Positions 1-5,385 of a stretch of 5,385 nt of DNA are shown here, in pieces; the first letter of the stretch is position 1; each line of letters opens with the position of its first letter. The notes below the pieces were generated by a model. That model was not told where the DNA came from, searched no databases, and saw nothing but the letters and a program-made list of their open reading frames with translations. The translations under genes and the position numbers were made by a program. Source of the stretch: Limisphaerales bacterium (GTDB lineage Bacteria; Verrucomicrobiota; Verrucomicrobiae; Limisphaerales; UBA11358); NCBI GenBank assembly GCA_003152145.1, contig PLZL01000160.1:2651-8035 (forward strand). The letters run 5' to 3'.

Positions 1-1059
1 AAAGGCTTGCGCGGCGTGAGCCGGCTGCATCTGGCGCTCGGCATCTGCGGTTACCTCACCGGCCCGCTGTGGCTCATTTTCCTGCTGACGTTCAACTGGA
101 TTTGCTGGTTCCACAAACAAACCGGCCTGTCGGATATCCCCGTTCACGCTTTCACGCCGTATTTGAACTTGAGCGCCACCGCCCACGCCCTGCTCGTTTT
201 CATCGTCTGCATGGTTGTCATCATGCTGCCCAAATTTCTTGCGTTGATTGACCTTGCGTATGACTGGCCGCGCCGCCGCGCGTATGGCGGCCTCGCGCGC
301 GCGACGGCGGGCGTCGCCGGCGAAACCGTTTTTTCCACGCTGCACGCGCCGCTGCAAATGCTCTGGCACACGCGCTTCGTCATCACCAACCTGCTCGGCG
401 TCAGTGTGGGCTGGTCGCCGCCCAAACGCGCCGCCGCCGGCACGACGTGGCTCTTTGCGCTCCGGCGGCATTGGGGGCACACGCTCATCGGACTGGTGTG
501 GGGCGCGTTCATGTGGTGGCTCGGTCCAACGCTGTTCTGGTGGTTCACGCCCGTGCTGGCGGGCATGGCGCTGTCCATTCCCTTAAGCGTGTTCACCAGC
601 CGGGGGCACCTCGGCGCGCGTTTGCGGAAACTCGGCCTGTTTCTCACGCCGGAAGAGACCGCGCCGCCGCCCGAACTCGTCGCCTTGCGCGCGCGGATGA
701 AGGTGCATGAAATCACCGACGACACCACGCCGCGCAGTGCGCACGCGGGGCTGGCCGAGGCCGTGCTCGACCCTTACGTCAACGCCATCCACGTCTCGCT
801 GCTGCGCGAAAAGCGGCTCAACCCCACCTACGCCGAGCAACTTTCCAAACTCGGCGCCGGCAGCGAACAGGTCGGCGCGCTCGGCGAAAAATTGCTGGCC
901 GGGGGGCCGGACAAGTTGACACAGCCGGAGCGCATGGCCGTCATGGCCGACCAGCGCGTGATGGTCTGGCTGCACCAGCAGGCGTGGCTGCGGCCCGACG
1001 AAAAGCTCGCGCCGTGGTGGAAGGCGATGATCCGCGAATTCAGCCAGCGGGAGACGTGA
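1..1059 (+). CDS. opgH: Glucan biosynthesis glucosyltransferase H, C-terminal part (5' end outside window)
   Basis: This is the C-terminal portion of an inner-membrane glucosyltransferase that builds the beta-glucan backbone of osmoregulated periplasmic glucans from UDP-glucose. The reading frame is open from base 1 (first residues K-G-L-R-G-V-S-R-L-H) and ends at TGA 1057-1059, giving 352 visible residues. The family is usually about 700-850 residues, so the GT2 catalytic domain and its QxxRW-type motif lie upstream, outside the window. Recognition rests on the family's order of segments: G-V-S-R-L-H followed by the helix G-Y-L-T-G-P-L-W; a second hydrophobic stretch ending L-P-K-F-L-A-L; H-T-R-F-V with G-V-S-V-G-W; then the Trp-rich helices with W-W-L-G-P-T-L-F-W-W and S-I-P-L-S-V; then L-G-L-F-L-T-P-E-E at the start of the cytosolic tail. 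About 140 C-terminal residues after that are polar. No frameshift is seen. An opgG/opgD partner would be expected nearby but is not visible. Confidence 0.9.
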   Translation, partial: KGLRGVSRLHLALGICGYLTGPLWLIFLLTFNWICWFHKQTGLSDIPVHAFTPYLNLSATAHALLVFIVCMVVIMLPKFLALIDLAYDWPRRRAYGGLARATAGVAGETVFSTLHAPLQMLWHTRFVITNLLGVSVGWSPPKRAAAGTTWLFALRRHWGHTLIGLVWGAFMWWLGPTLFWWFTPVLAGMALSIPLSVFTSRGHLGARLRKLGLFLTPEETAPPPELVALRARMKVHEITDDTTPRSAHAGLAEAVLDPYVNAIHVSLLREKRLNPTYAEQLSKLGAGSEQVGALGEKLLAGGPDKLTQPERMAVMADQRVMVWLHQQAWLRPDEKLAPWWKAMIREFSQRET

Positions 1060-1197
1060 ATTCCAGCGCGGCACGGCCAATTCAAGTTTGAAAATCGGTA
1101 AAACTGGCTGAGTGCCCTTGCCTCGATTTGGCGGATAACCGGGGAAGTGTGAATCGTGCTTGACGCGGGGCGCGGTTTGGATTGGACTGTGGCCAAT

Positions 1198-1605
1198 ATG
1201 AAAACGAAAATTTTAGCAGCGTTTGCCGGAATCGGCATGGTCCTCCTTGCCACCGGTTGCATCCACACGGTCAGCGGCACCAAGACGGCGGCGATGTCGT
1301 TCGGCGAGGACAGTTTTTCGGGCCGGTATGAACGGTCGCCGGACCAGGTCTATCAGGCGGCCGTCACCGTGCTGAACAACAACGGGGTGCTCATCACTGA
1401 ATACATCCCACACGACACCACCAACAGTGTGCGGGCGATGTATGGCAAGGTGAACCAGCGCAATGTCTGGATCCGCGTCGAGCCGGTGGATCCGAAAGTT
1501 ACCGAGGTGACGGTGGAGGCCCGCACGCGCGCCGGTCTCCGCGACCAGGACCTCGTGCATGAGTTGGAGAAGGAAATCGCGTTGCAACTGCAATCAGCGC
1601 GGTGA
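1198..1605 (+). CDS. Small DUF3568-like lipoprotein
   Basis: This encodes a 135-residue predicted lipoprotein of unknown function. The N-terminus is a lipoprotein signal: M-K-T-K, a hydrophobic core, then L-A-T-G-C, with the lipidated cysteine at residue 21. Residue 22 is Ile rather than Asp, which by the enterobacterial sorting rule would favour the outer membrane. The mature part (about 39-131) alternates predicted strands and helices: F-S-G-R-Y-E, a helix S-P-D-Q-V-Y-Q-A-A-V, a strand pair around V-W-I-R-V-E-P-V and T-E-V-T-V-E-A, and a C-terminal helix. This resembles the DUF3568 family of short exported proteins, recalled rather than searched. ATG 1198 is chosen because it gives a canonical signal peptide. 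An in-frame GTG at 1156 would add 14 residues ahead of the signal. No strong Shine-Dalgarno is seen. The last 12 bases overlap the end of the convergent TPR gene. Confidence 0.8.
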   Translation: MKTKILAAFAGIGMVLLATGCIHTVSGTKTAAMSFGEDSFSGRYERSPDQVYQAAVTVLNNNGVLITEYIPHDTTNSVRAMYGKVNQRNVWIRVEPVDPKVTEVTVEARTRAGLRDQDLVHELEKEIALQLQSAR

Positions 1606-2811
1606 GCCGTATTTTAAGCCGATGTTTTGCTCATAAACGCCGAGCTTCACGTCCGGCGTTTCTTTTTTTCCCTTGATTTCCAGTTTCAAACAGTTCAGGC
1701 GCGACTGCGCGAGTTCCGCCACGGCCATGCCGGGGAAATGTTCAATGATTTTTTCCAAGGTCGGGCGCACGGTGTCGTAGTCCGCGCCACTGCGAATCTG
1801 CAAATCGGCGAGCAGGTTCAGCCAGTGCGCCACATGCTTGGGCGGCTGGTTCGGCTCATTGATGAGCTGCCCGAGTTCATTCGTCGCCATGTCCAGCCGC
1901 TTGTAATGGGCCGCATATAGGATGGCGAGTTTCTCTCGCACCTCGGTGTCGAGCGGATGTTGCTCCAGATGTTTCACGTAATCCGCCGCCAGTTTCGCGG
2001 GATCGGTCTCGGCGGGAATCAAATCCCGCAGGGAATCGCGCAGCCCGATGCTTTTCATCCCTTCCGGCATCGGCATCGGCTGCCGGTCGTGCGCGGCCAG
2101 CAGGATTTTCTCCACGCCGCCCAGATGCGCGATGCGTTGCGCCGCCGCCAGCGCCAGCTCGGTGCCGGGAAATTCTTCAATGATTTTTTCCAGCGCGGCG
2201 CGCGCGGAGTCGGCGTCCTGCGCCAGCTTGAGATGCCAGTCGGCGAGCTGGGTGAGCGCGGCGGCGACCTGCTTGGGCGGCGCGGCGGGCGAATCGCAGA
2301 AAAGGTTCAGCGTGATTTCCGCACCGGGCAAATCCTTCATGTCCTCGGCTTGGATGGCCGCCAGCAGGTGGACGCCCTCGTAATCATTCGGGAATCTGGC
2401 AAGCTGCTTGCGGATTTCCACAATCGCTTCGAGCGGCCGGTATATTTTCCGTTTGGCAAGCGCGATGGAATAATACGGTTTCGGCTCCGGCGGTTCGGTG
2501 CCGCCGTCATAAAGCGAGCCAAGGCCATTGGCAAAGATGTCAATGAAGCTGTCCCGCCAGAGGATGGCCATCACCAGCCCGAAAAGGAGCGTCAGGATCA
2601 GGCCGAAAATCGCGTCACCCCCTCCTTTGCTGAATTCCGGCATGCAGACTGTGAATAGGAAATACAAAGCCGCCGCCGTCACAATCCATTTGAGAATCAG
2701 CACGGGCGGGTCGGTGCTGCGTTTGAGCGCGCGGATGAAAATCCAAACCATCAAGCCCAGAATGACAATGAGCGAGAAAATGTTCACCACGATTTGCAGG
2801 GTTTGACTCAT
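1594..2811 (-). CDS. Inner-membrane tetratricopeptide-repeat protein
   Basis: This encodes a 405-residue protein of unknown specific role. Three hydrophobic helices lie near the N-terminus (about 7-26, 38-57 and 66-85), followed by a long soluble region of TPR-like helical hairpins (about 112-375). The pattern is L-A-x-F-P-x-D-x-E with later A and L positions, typical of TPR scaffolds. Residues 137-226 and 282-371 align without gaps at an offset of 145 residues and share 36 of 90 positions, including P-P-K-x-V-A, L-A-D and L-E-K-I-I-E-x-F-P-G. A distinct linker (about 233-265, containing P-M-P-M-P-E-G) separates them. The C-terminus ends in a charged stretch and V-K-L-G-V-Y-E-Q-N-I-G-L-K, which I believe is conserved in relatives. 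ATG at 2811-2809 is chosen because the first membrane helix follows directly. The frame stays open upstream to 3207, but that part is antisense to the next gene and not protein-like. No clear Shine-Dalgarno precedes it. Confidence 0.85.
   Translation of the reverse strand: MSQTLQIVVNIFSLIVILGLMVWIFIRALKRSTDPPVLILKWIVTAAALYFLFTVCMPEFSKGGGDAIFGLILTLLFGLVMAILWRDSFIDIFANGLGSLYDGGTEPPEPKPYYSIALAKRKIYRPLEAIVEIRKQLARFPNDYEGVHLLAAIQAEDMKDLPGAEITLNLFCDSPAAPPKQVAAALTQLADWHLKLAQDADSARAALEKIIEEFPGTELALAAAQRIAHLGGVEKILLAAHDRQPMPMPEGMKSIGLRDSLRDLIPAETDPAKLAADYVKHLEQHPLDTEVREKLAILYAAHYKRLDMATNELGQLINEPNQPPKHVAHWLNLLADLQIRSGADYDTVRPTLEKIIEHFPGMAVAELAQSRLNCLKLEIKGKKETPDVKLGVYEQNIGLKYGSPR
1699..1968 (-). repeat. 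Second copy of duplicated TPR module (residues 282-371)
   Basis: This is the second copy of a 90-codon module in the membrane TPR gene; the partner copy is at 2134-2403, offset exactly 435 bases. Most of the DNA has diverged, but 17 identical bases (TTCAATGATTTTTTCCA on the plus strand) remain at 1741-1757 and 2176-2192, encoding the E-K-I-I-E core. The likely origin is an old internal duplication; selection on the motif may also preserve the identical stretch. Confidence 0.75.
2134..2403 (-). repeat. First copy of duplicated TPR module (residues 137-226)
   Basis: This is the first copy of the 90-codon module, paired without gaps to 1699-1968. Hand alignment of the two protein copies gives 36 identical residues of 90. 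The strongest conservation is at P-P-K-x-V-A, L-A-D and L-E-K-I-I-E-x-F-P-G. Confidence 0.75.
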
Positions 2812-2980
2812 GGTTGCTGGTGCAAAACTCGTTCCGTTTCCGGATGGACGCAAGCAATTTCTGCTGCGGCGATCTGTGACCTCGGCAAAAATGGCGCGCT
2901 CATGGGCGATGCTGTCGCTTTTTGCGAGGCAAATCCGCTTTACTCGCCCGCCATCGCCGTTCATTTTTGTGCAGATCGAA
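2812..2980. other. Divergent intergenic region between the TPR gene and the ligase-like gene
   Basis: These 169 bases separate two divergent start codons, so promoters for both genes are expected here. I found no convincing -35/-10 pair on either strand and no strong Shine-Dalgarno before either start. One short hairpin-like element is present on the plus strand (stem 2904-2909 with 2915-2920, then a T run to 2923). Its stem has only four Watson-Crick pairs plus two G-T pairs, so it is not called as a terminator. Confidence 0.5.
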
Positions 2981-4888
2981 ATGAATCGTGAAGCATTGGA
3001 CAAATATTGCGAGCGGGGAATTCTTGGCCTCGTCCTCGCCATTCTGATTTTCGGCCCGTTGGCGATGGGCGCGGTGGACACGCCGGAATTTCTTATCATC
3101 CAAGGACTCACCATCGGTGTGATGCTTTTGTGGGTGCTGCGGATTTGGGTCAGTCCCAAGCCGCAACTGCTCTGGCCGCCGATTTGCTGGGTCGTGCTGG
3201 CGTTCACAATTTACGCCATCGCGCGTTACCTCACGGCGGACATCGAATACGTCGCGCGGCAGGAGATGATCCAGGTGCTGATGTATGCGTTCCTGTTTCT
3301 TGCCATCGTTAACAATCTTTACCGGCAGGAAGCGGCGCAAATCATCGGGTTCACCTTGATATTTCTGGCGATGGCCATTTCTGCCTGCGCGGTCTATCAA
3401 TTTTTCACGCACTCGAACCGTGTCTGGGGTCTCACCTCGCCTTATGTGGGGCGCGCCTCGGGCACTTACATTTCGCCGAACAACCTGGCCGGCTTTCTCG
3501 AAATGCTTTTGCCGCTGGCCACGGCCTACATTTTGGTCGGACGGATGAAACCGGTCACGCGGATTTTGCTCGGATACGCGGCGCTGGTCATGGCGGCGGG
3601 ACTGGCGGTGACGTTTTCGCGGGGCGGCTGGGCGGCGGCGGGCATCGGTTTGCTGGCGCTGCTTGGTATATTGCTCGGCCATCGCAATCATCGGATTCCG
3701 GCGTTGTTGCTGCTGGCCATTTTCATCGGGGGCGGCGTGTGCTTCACAAAGATTTATCTGGCGAAGACGCTCGCTTACATCTCGCGCATGGAAGGGCCGA
3801 TGAGCACCGGCCAGGTCGAACTCGATTTCCGGCGCGACATGTGGACAGCGGCGGAACGGATGTGGCTGGACCATTTCTGGTGGGGCGTCGGCCCGGCGCA
3901 TTACGATTATCGCTTCCGCGAATATCGTCCGGAGCACGTCCAAGCCCGGCCCGACCGCGTGCATAATGATTACTTAAACCTGCTGACCGACTGGGGCGTC
4001 GTCGGCGGCATCATCGTGCTGGCGGGGATGGCGGCGTTTGCCGCCGGCTTGTGGGAAACTCGAAAACACGTCCAGCGCGCGGAAAGAGACTTGGGCAGAC
4101 GCGGCGGCACGAGCAACCGCTTCGCCTTTTTCCTCGGGGCGTCCGCCGGATTGCTCGCGCTGGCGGCTCATTCCGTGGTTGATTTCAACCTGCACATTCC
4201 GGCCAATGCGATTTTGGGCGTCACGCTGCTGGCGTTGCTGACCAGCAACCTGCGGTTTGCGACGGAACGTTACTGGTTGAACGCGCGGCTGTCCGTCAAA
4301 ATGCTGGCGACGGTCGCGCTCGTGTGCGGCGTCGCGTATCTGGGCTGGCAAGGTTGGCGGCGCGGTGTTGAAAGCTTCTGGCAGGCGCGCGCGCAAGCGC
4401 CCTCGTTGCTGGTGCTGGAGCGGGCGGCGCTGTTGGAAAAGGCGTTCGCCGCCGAGCCGGCCAATTTTGAAACGGCCTACAACATCGGCGAGGCGTATCG
4501 TAGGCAGAGTTTCGTTGGCAACCCGGATAATGCGGCGCAGGCGGAAACGGCCATGCGCTGGTATGCACGGGCGATGAAATTGAATCCGTTCGACGGCTAT
4601 AATTTTTTGGGCACCGGCATGTGCCTCGACTGGCTGGACCGCTTCGCCGAGGCCGGCCCATTTTACCGCACCGCTGAATCGCTCGATCCCAACGGCTATT
4701 TCACCGTCGCCCACATCGGCTGGCATTACTTCCAGGTGGGGGATTACCTGGCCGCCCGCGAGTGGCTGGACCGTTCGCTGCGGCTGGAATGGAACGAAAA
4801 CGTCATCGGCCGCTCCTATCTCGATTTGGTTGAGCAAAAACTGGTTGAAAACGCCTCCGGCAAGGGCCTTTTGCCCCCCGGTTTTTGA
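2981..4888 (+). CDS. O-antigen ligase/Wzy-like membrane protein with C-terminal TPR region
   Basis: This encodes a 635-residue polytopic inner-membrane protein of the O-antigen ligase/polymerase (Wzy_C, WaaL-like) superfamily. Such proteins transfer or polymerise undecaprenyl-diphosphate-linked glycan on the periplasmic side. About a dozen hydrophobic helices span residues 13-455. Family signs in order are: G-T-Y-I-S-P-N-N-L-A-G-F at 161-172; S-R-G-G-W at 213-217, whose R214 matches the conserved arginine of WaaL; a large loop of about 80 residues (257-337) carrying W-W-G-V-G-P-A-H-Y and then V-H-N-D-Y at 327-331, whose H328 matches the catalytic-type histidine; and D-F-N-L-H-I-P-A-N-A at 401-410. 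Residues about 470-625 form TPR-like hairpins. ATG 2981 is chosen because the hydrophobic N-terminus starts there; the open frame reaches back to 2810, but that stretch is Arg/Ser-rich leader-like sequence. Ligase, polymerase or protein O-glycosyltransferase (PglL-like) cannot be separated by motif alone. Confidence 0.88.
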   Translation: MNREALDKYCERGILGLVLAILIFGPLAMGAVDTPEFLIIQGLTIGVMLLWVLRIWVSPKPQLLWPPICWVVLAFTIYAIARYLTADIEYVARQEMIQVLMYAFLFLAIVNNLYRQEAAQIIGFTLIFLAMAISACAVYQFFTHSNRVWGLTSPYVGRASGTYISPNNLAGFLEMLLPLATAYILVGRMKPVTRILLGYAALVMAAGLAVTFSRGGWAAAGIGLLALLGILLGHRNHRIPALLLLAIFIGGGVCFTKIYLAKTLAYISRMEGPMSTGQVELDFRRDMWTAAERMWLDHFWWGVGPAHYDYRFREYRPEHVQARPDRVHNDYLNLLTDWGVVGGIIVLAGMAAFAAGLWETRKHVQRAERDLGRRGGTSNRFAFFLGASAGLLALAAHSVVDFNLHIPANAILGVTLLALLTSNLRFATERYWLNARLSVKMLATVALVCGVAYLGWQGWRRGVESFWQARAQAPSLLVLERAALLEKAFAAEPANFETAYNIGEAYRRQSFVGNPDNAAQAETAMRWYARAMKLNPFDGYNFLGTGMCLDWLDRFAEAGPFYRTAESLDPNGYFTVAHIGWHYFQVGDYLAAREWLDRSLRLEWNENVIGRSYLDLVEQKLVENASGKGLLPPGF

Positions 4889-4890
4889 AC

Positions 4891-4909
4891 AAAAAAAAAT
4901 GGGAATTTT
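4891..4909 (+). promoter_or_regulatory. UP-element-like A/T tracts upstream of the FecR-gene promoter
   Basis: A run of nine A bases (4891-4899) and the block AATTTT (4904-4909) precede the -35 hexamer. If transcription starts near 4947, they sit at about -56 to -48 and -43 to -38. These are the positions of the distal and proximal UP-element subsites that bind the RNA polymerase alpha subunit. Only position and composition support this. Confidence 0.45.
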
Positions 4910-4912
4910 CGG

Positions 4913-4940
4913 TTGACATTTGGCCTTCTGCCTCTATACT
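4913..4940 (+). promoter_or_regulatory. Sigma70-type promoter of the FecR-domain gene
   Basis: A perfect -35 hexamer TTGACA (4913-4918) is followed after 16 bases by TATACT (4935-4940), which matches five of six positions of the -10 consensus. Transcription would start near 4947, leaving a 5' leader of about 26 bases before ATG 4973. It lies in the 84-base gap after the ligase-like gene, so the FecR gene probably has its own promoter instead of depending on read-through. Confidence 0.8.
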
Positions 4941-4944
4941 GACG

Positions 4945-4968
4945 GTGGAAAGTTAAATTGTGGAAAGT
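4945..4968 (+). repeat. Direct repeat GTGGAAAGT in the 5' leader
   Basis: The nonamer GTGGAAAGT occurs at 4945-4953 and again at 4960-4968, 15 bases apart. The first copy overlaps the predicted transcription start. The second contains the probable ribosome-binding site. It could be a protein-binding site or chance in a purine-rich leader. Confidence 0.5.
4962..4967 (+). promoter_or_regulatory. Ribosome-binding site deciding the FecR-gene start
   Basis: GGAAAG lies 5 bases before ATG 4973 and is a moderate Shine-Dalgarno match. It is clearer than anything before the other starts in this window, and it supports ATG 4973 together with the signal peptide that begins there. Confidence 0.6.
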
Positions 4969-4972
4969 CATT

Positions 4973-5385
4973 ATGAAAATTTTTCAAGCTTTTGTTTCGG
5001 CGCTCGTGGGCGGTATGGTTTTATCGCTCGCTGTCGGCGCACACGCCCAATCCACCACCAAGCAATACGCCACCATCGTCCGCGTTGAGGGCGAGGCGCG
5101 GTATTCCCCCGGCAACAACGTGTGGCATCCGCTGATCGTCGGCCAGACCCTCGGCCCCGGCAACGTGATTCAGACGGCGGCCAATTCCAAAGTGGATATT
5201 GTCCTCGGCGACATACTCGCCGATCACATTGTGGCCGCCCCGGACAAAGTGGCGCCGGCCGTCGACGCCAAGGTTCGCGACCTGATTTCCTACAAGGCCA
5301 TGGCGGGGCAAAACGTGATTCGCATGGAGAGCGACACCGTGCTGGCGATTGACAAATTGTCGGTTGCAAACACCGGCGTGGATGC
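4973..5385 (+). CDS. Secreted FecR-domain protein, N-terminal part (3' end outside window)
   Basis: The frame is open from ATG 4973 to the right edge without a stop, giving 137 full codons plus two bases. Residues 1-25 form a Sec signal peptide (M-K-I-F start, hydrophobic core, A-H-A before Q26), so the product is probably exported. The mature start resembles a FecR domain: A-T-I-V-R-V-E-G-E-A (33-42), W-H-P-L-I-V-G-Q-T-L (51-60), G-N-V-I-Q-T-A (63-69), then S-K-V-D-I-V-L-G-D (72-80). A segment of about 33 residues (81-113) comes next, before a second strand-rich part with N-V-I-R-M-E-S-D-T (114-122). Classical FecR proteins are cytosolic/inner-membrane anti-sigma regulators. This one starts with an export signal and no anti-sigma N-domain, so a structural or ligand-binding role in the periplasm or at the surface is more likely. 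That role is inferred. It follows the ligase-like gene by 84 bases and has its own promoter. Confidence 0.8.
   Translation, partial: MKIFQAFVSALVGGMVLSLAVGAHAQSTTKQYATIVRVEGEARYSPGNNVWHPLIVGQTLGPGNVIQTAANSKVDIVLGDILADHIVAAPDKVAPAVDAKVRDLISYKAMAGQNVIRMESDTVLAIDKLSVANTGVD

Noticed and set aside
1160..1188. TTGACG with a possible -10 before the lipoprotein gene
   Set aside because: The hexamer at the 17-base spacing (TGGACT) matches only three of six consensus positions.
1156..1197. GTG start 14 codons upstream of the lipoprotein start
   Set aside because: It would place a polar stretch ahead of the signal peptide. ATG 1198 gives a standard lipoprotein N-terminus.
2065..2076. Short tandem repeat CGGCAT
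   Set aside because: There are only two full copies, explained by the M-P-M-P codons of the TPR protein linker.
1957..2658. 233-codon open frame on the plus strand
   Set aside because: It is antisense to the TPR gene, whose membrane helices and repeats clearly mark the minus strand as coding.
2904..2923. Hairpin followed by a T run in the leader of the ligase-like gene
   Set aside because: The stem has only four Watson-Crick pairs plus two G-T pairs, too weak to call an attenuator or terminator without folding analysis.
2812..3207. N-terminal extension of the TPR gene to 537 residues
   Set aside because: The extra 132 codons are Ser/Arg-rich, partly antisense to the ligase-like gene, and would put the first membrane helix far inside the protein.
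2900..3964. 354-codon open frame on the minus strand
   Set aside because: It is antisense to the ligase-like gene. Its translation is rich in Arg, His, Gln and Asp with no domain pattern, typical of shadow frames in GC-rich DNA.
3974..4837. 287-codon open frame on the minus strand
   Set aside because: It is a shadow of the ligase-like gene, with no recognisable motif and biased Arg/Gln/Gly composition.
4859..4886. Possible terminator at the end of the ligase-like gene
   Set aside because: GGCAA (4859-4863) can pair with TTGCC (4871-4875) upstream of five T bases, but the stem is only 5 bp, lies within the coding region, and is separated from the T run by six bases.

Overview
The window looks like chromosomal DNA from a GC-rich, Gram-negative-type bacterium. 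It carries a periplasmic-glucan synthase tail, a lipoprotein and a secreted FecR-type protein. The O-antigen-ligase-like/TPR protein, the three-helix TPR protein and the DUF3568-like lipoprotein resemble, from memory, families common in Verrucomicrobia (Limisphaerales/Pedosphaera-like lineages). That placement is an inference; no rRNA or other marker gene is present.

Layout: (1) 1-1059 (+) is the 3' part of a glucan biosynthesis glucosyltransferase (OpgH/MdoH type), cut by the left edge. (2) 1198-1605 (+) is a small DUF3568-like lipoprotein. (3) 1594-2811 (-) is a 405-residue inner-membrane TPR protein whose end overlaps the lipoprotein gene tail-to-tail by 12 bases. (4) 2981-4888 (+) is a 635-residue O-antigen ligase/Wzy-like membrane protein with a C-terminal TPR region, divergent from gene 3 across a 169-base gap. 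(5) 4973-5385 (+) is the 5' part of a secreted FecR-domain protein, cut by the right edge, behind an unusually clear sigma70-type promoter (TTGACA, 16 bases, TATACT) with upstream A/T tracts. The three gaps (1060-1197, 2812-2980, 4889-4972) are all short. Only the last holds a convincing regulatory signal.

The common theme is the cell envelope: OpgH makes periplasmic glucan, the ligase-like protein transfers or polymerises lipid-linked glycan on the periplasmic face, and the lipoprotein and FecR protein are exported. Whether genes 3, 4 and 5 form one glycan pathway cannot be shown from this window. I see no mobile element, CRISPR array, tRNA or rRNA. No wholly new system is evident; the best leads are the duplicated TPR module in gene 3, the promoter of gene 5, and the sigma/anti-sigma-free FecR architecture.
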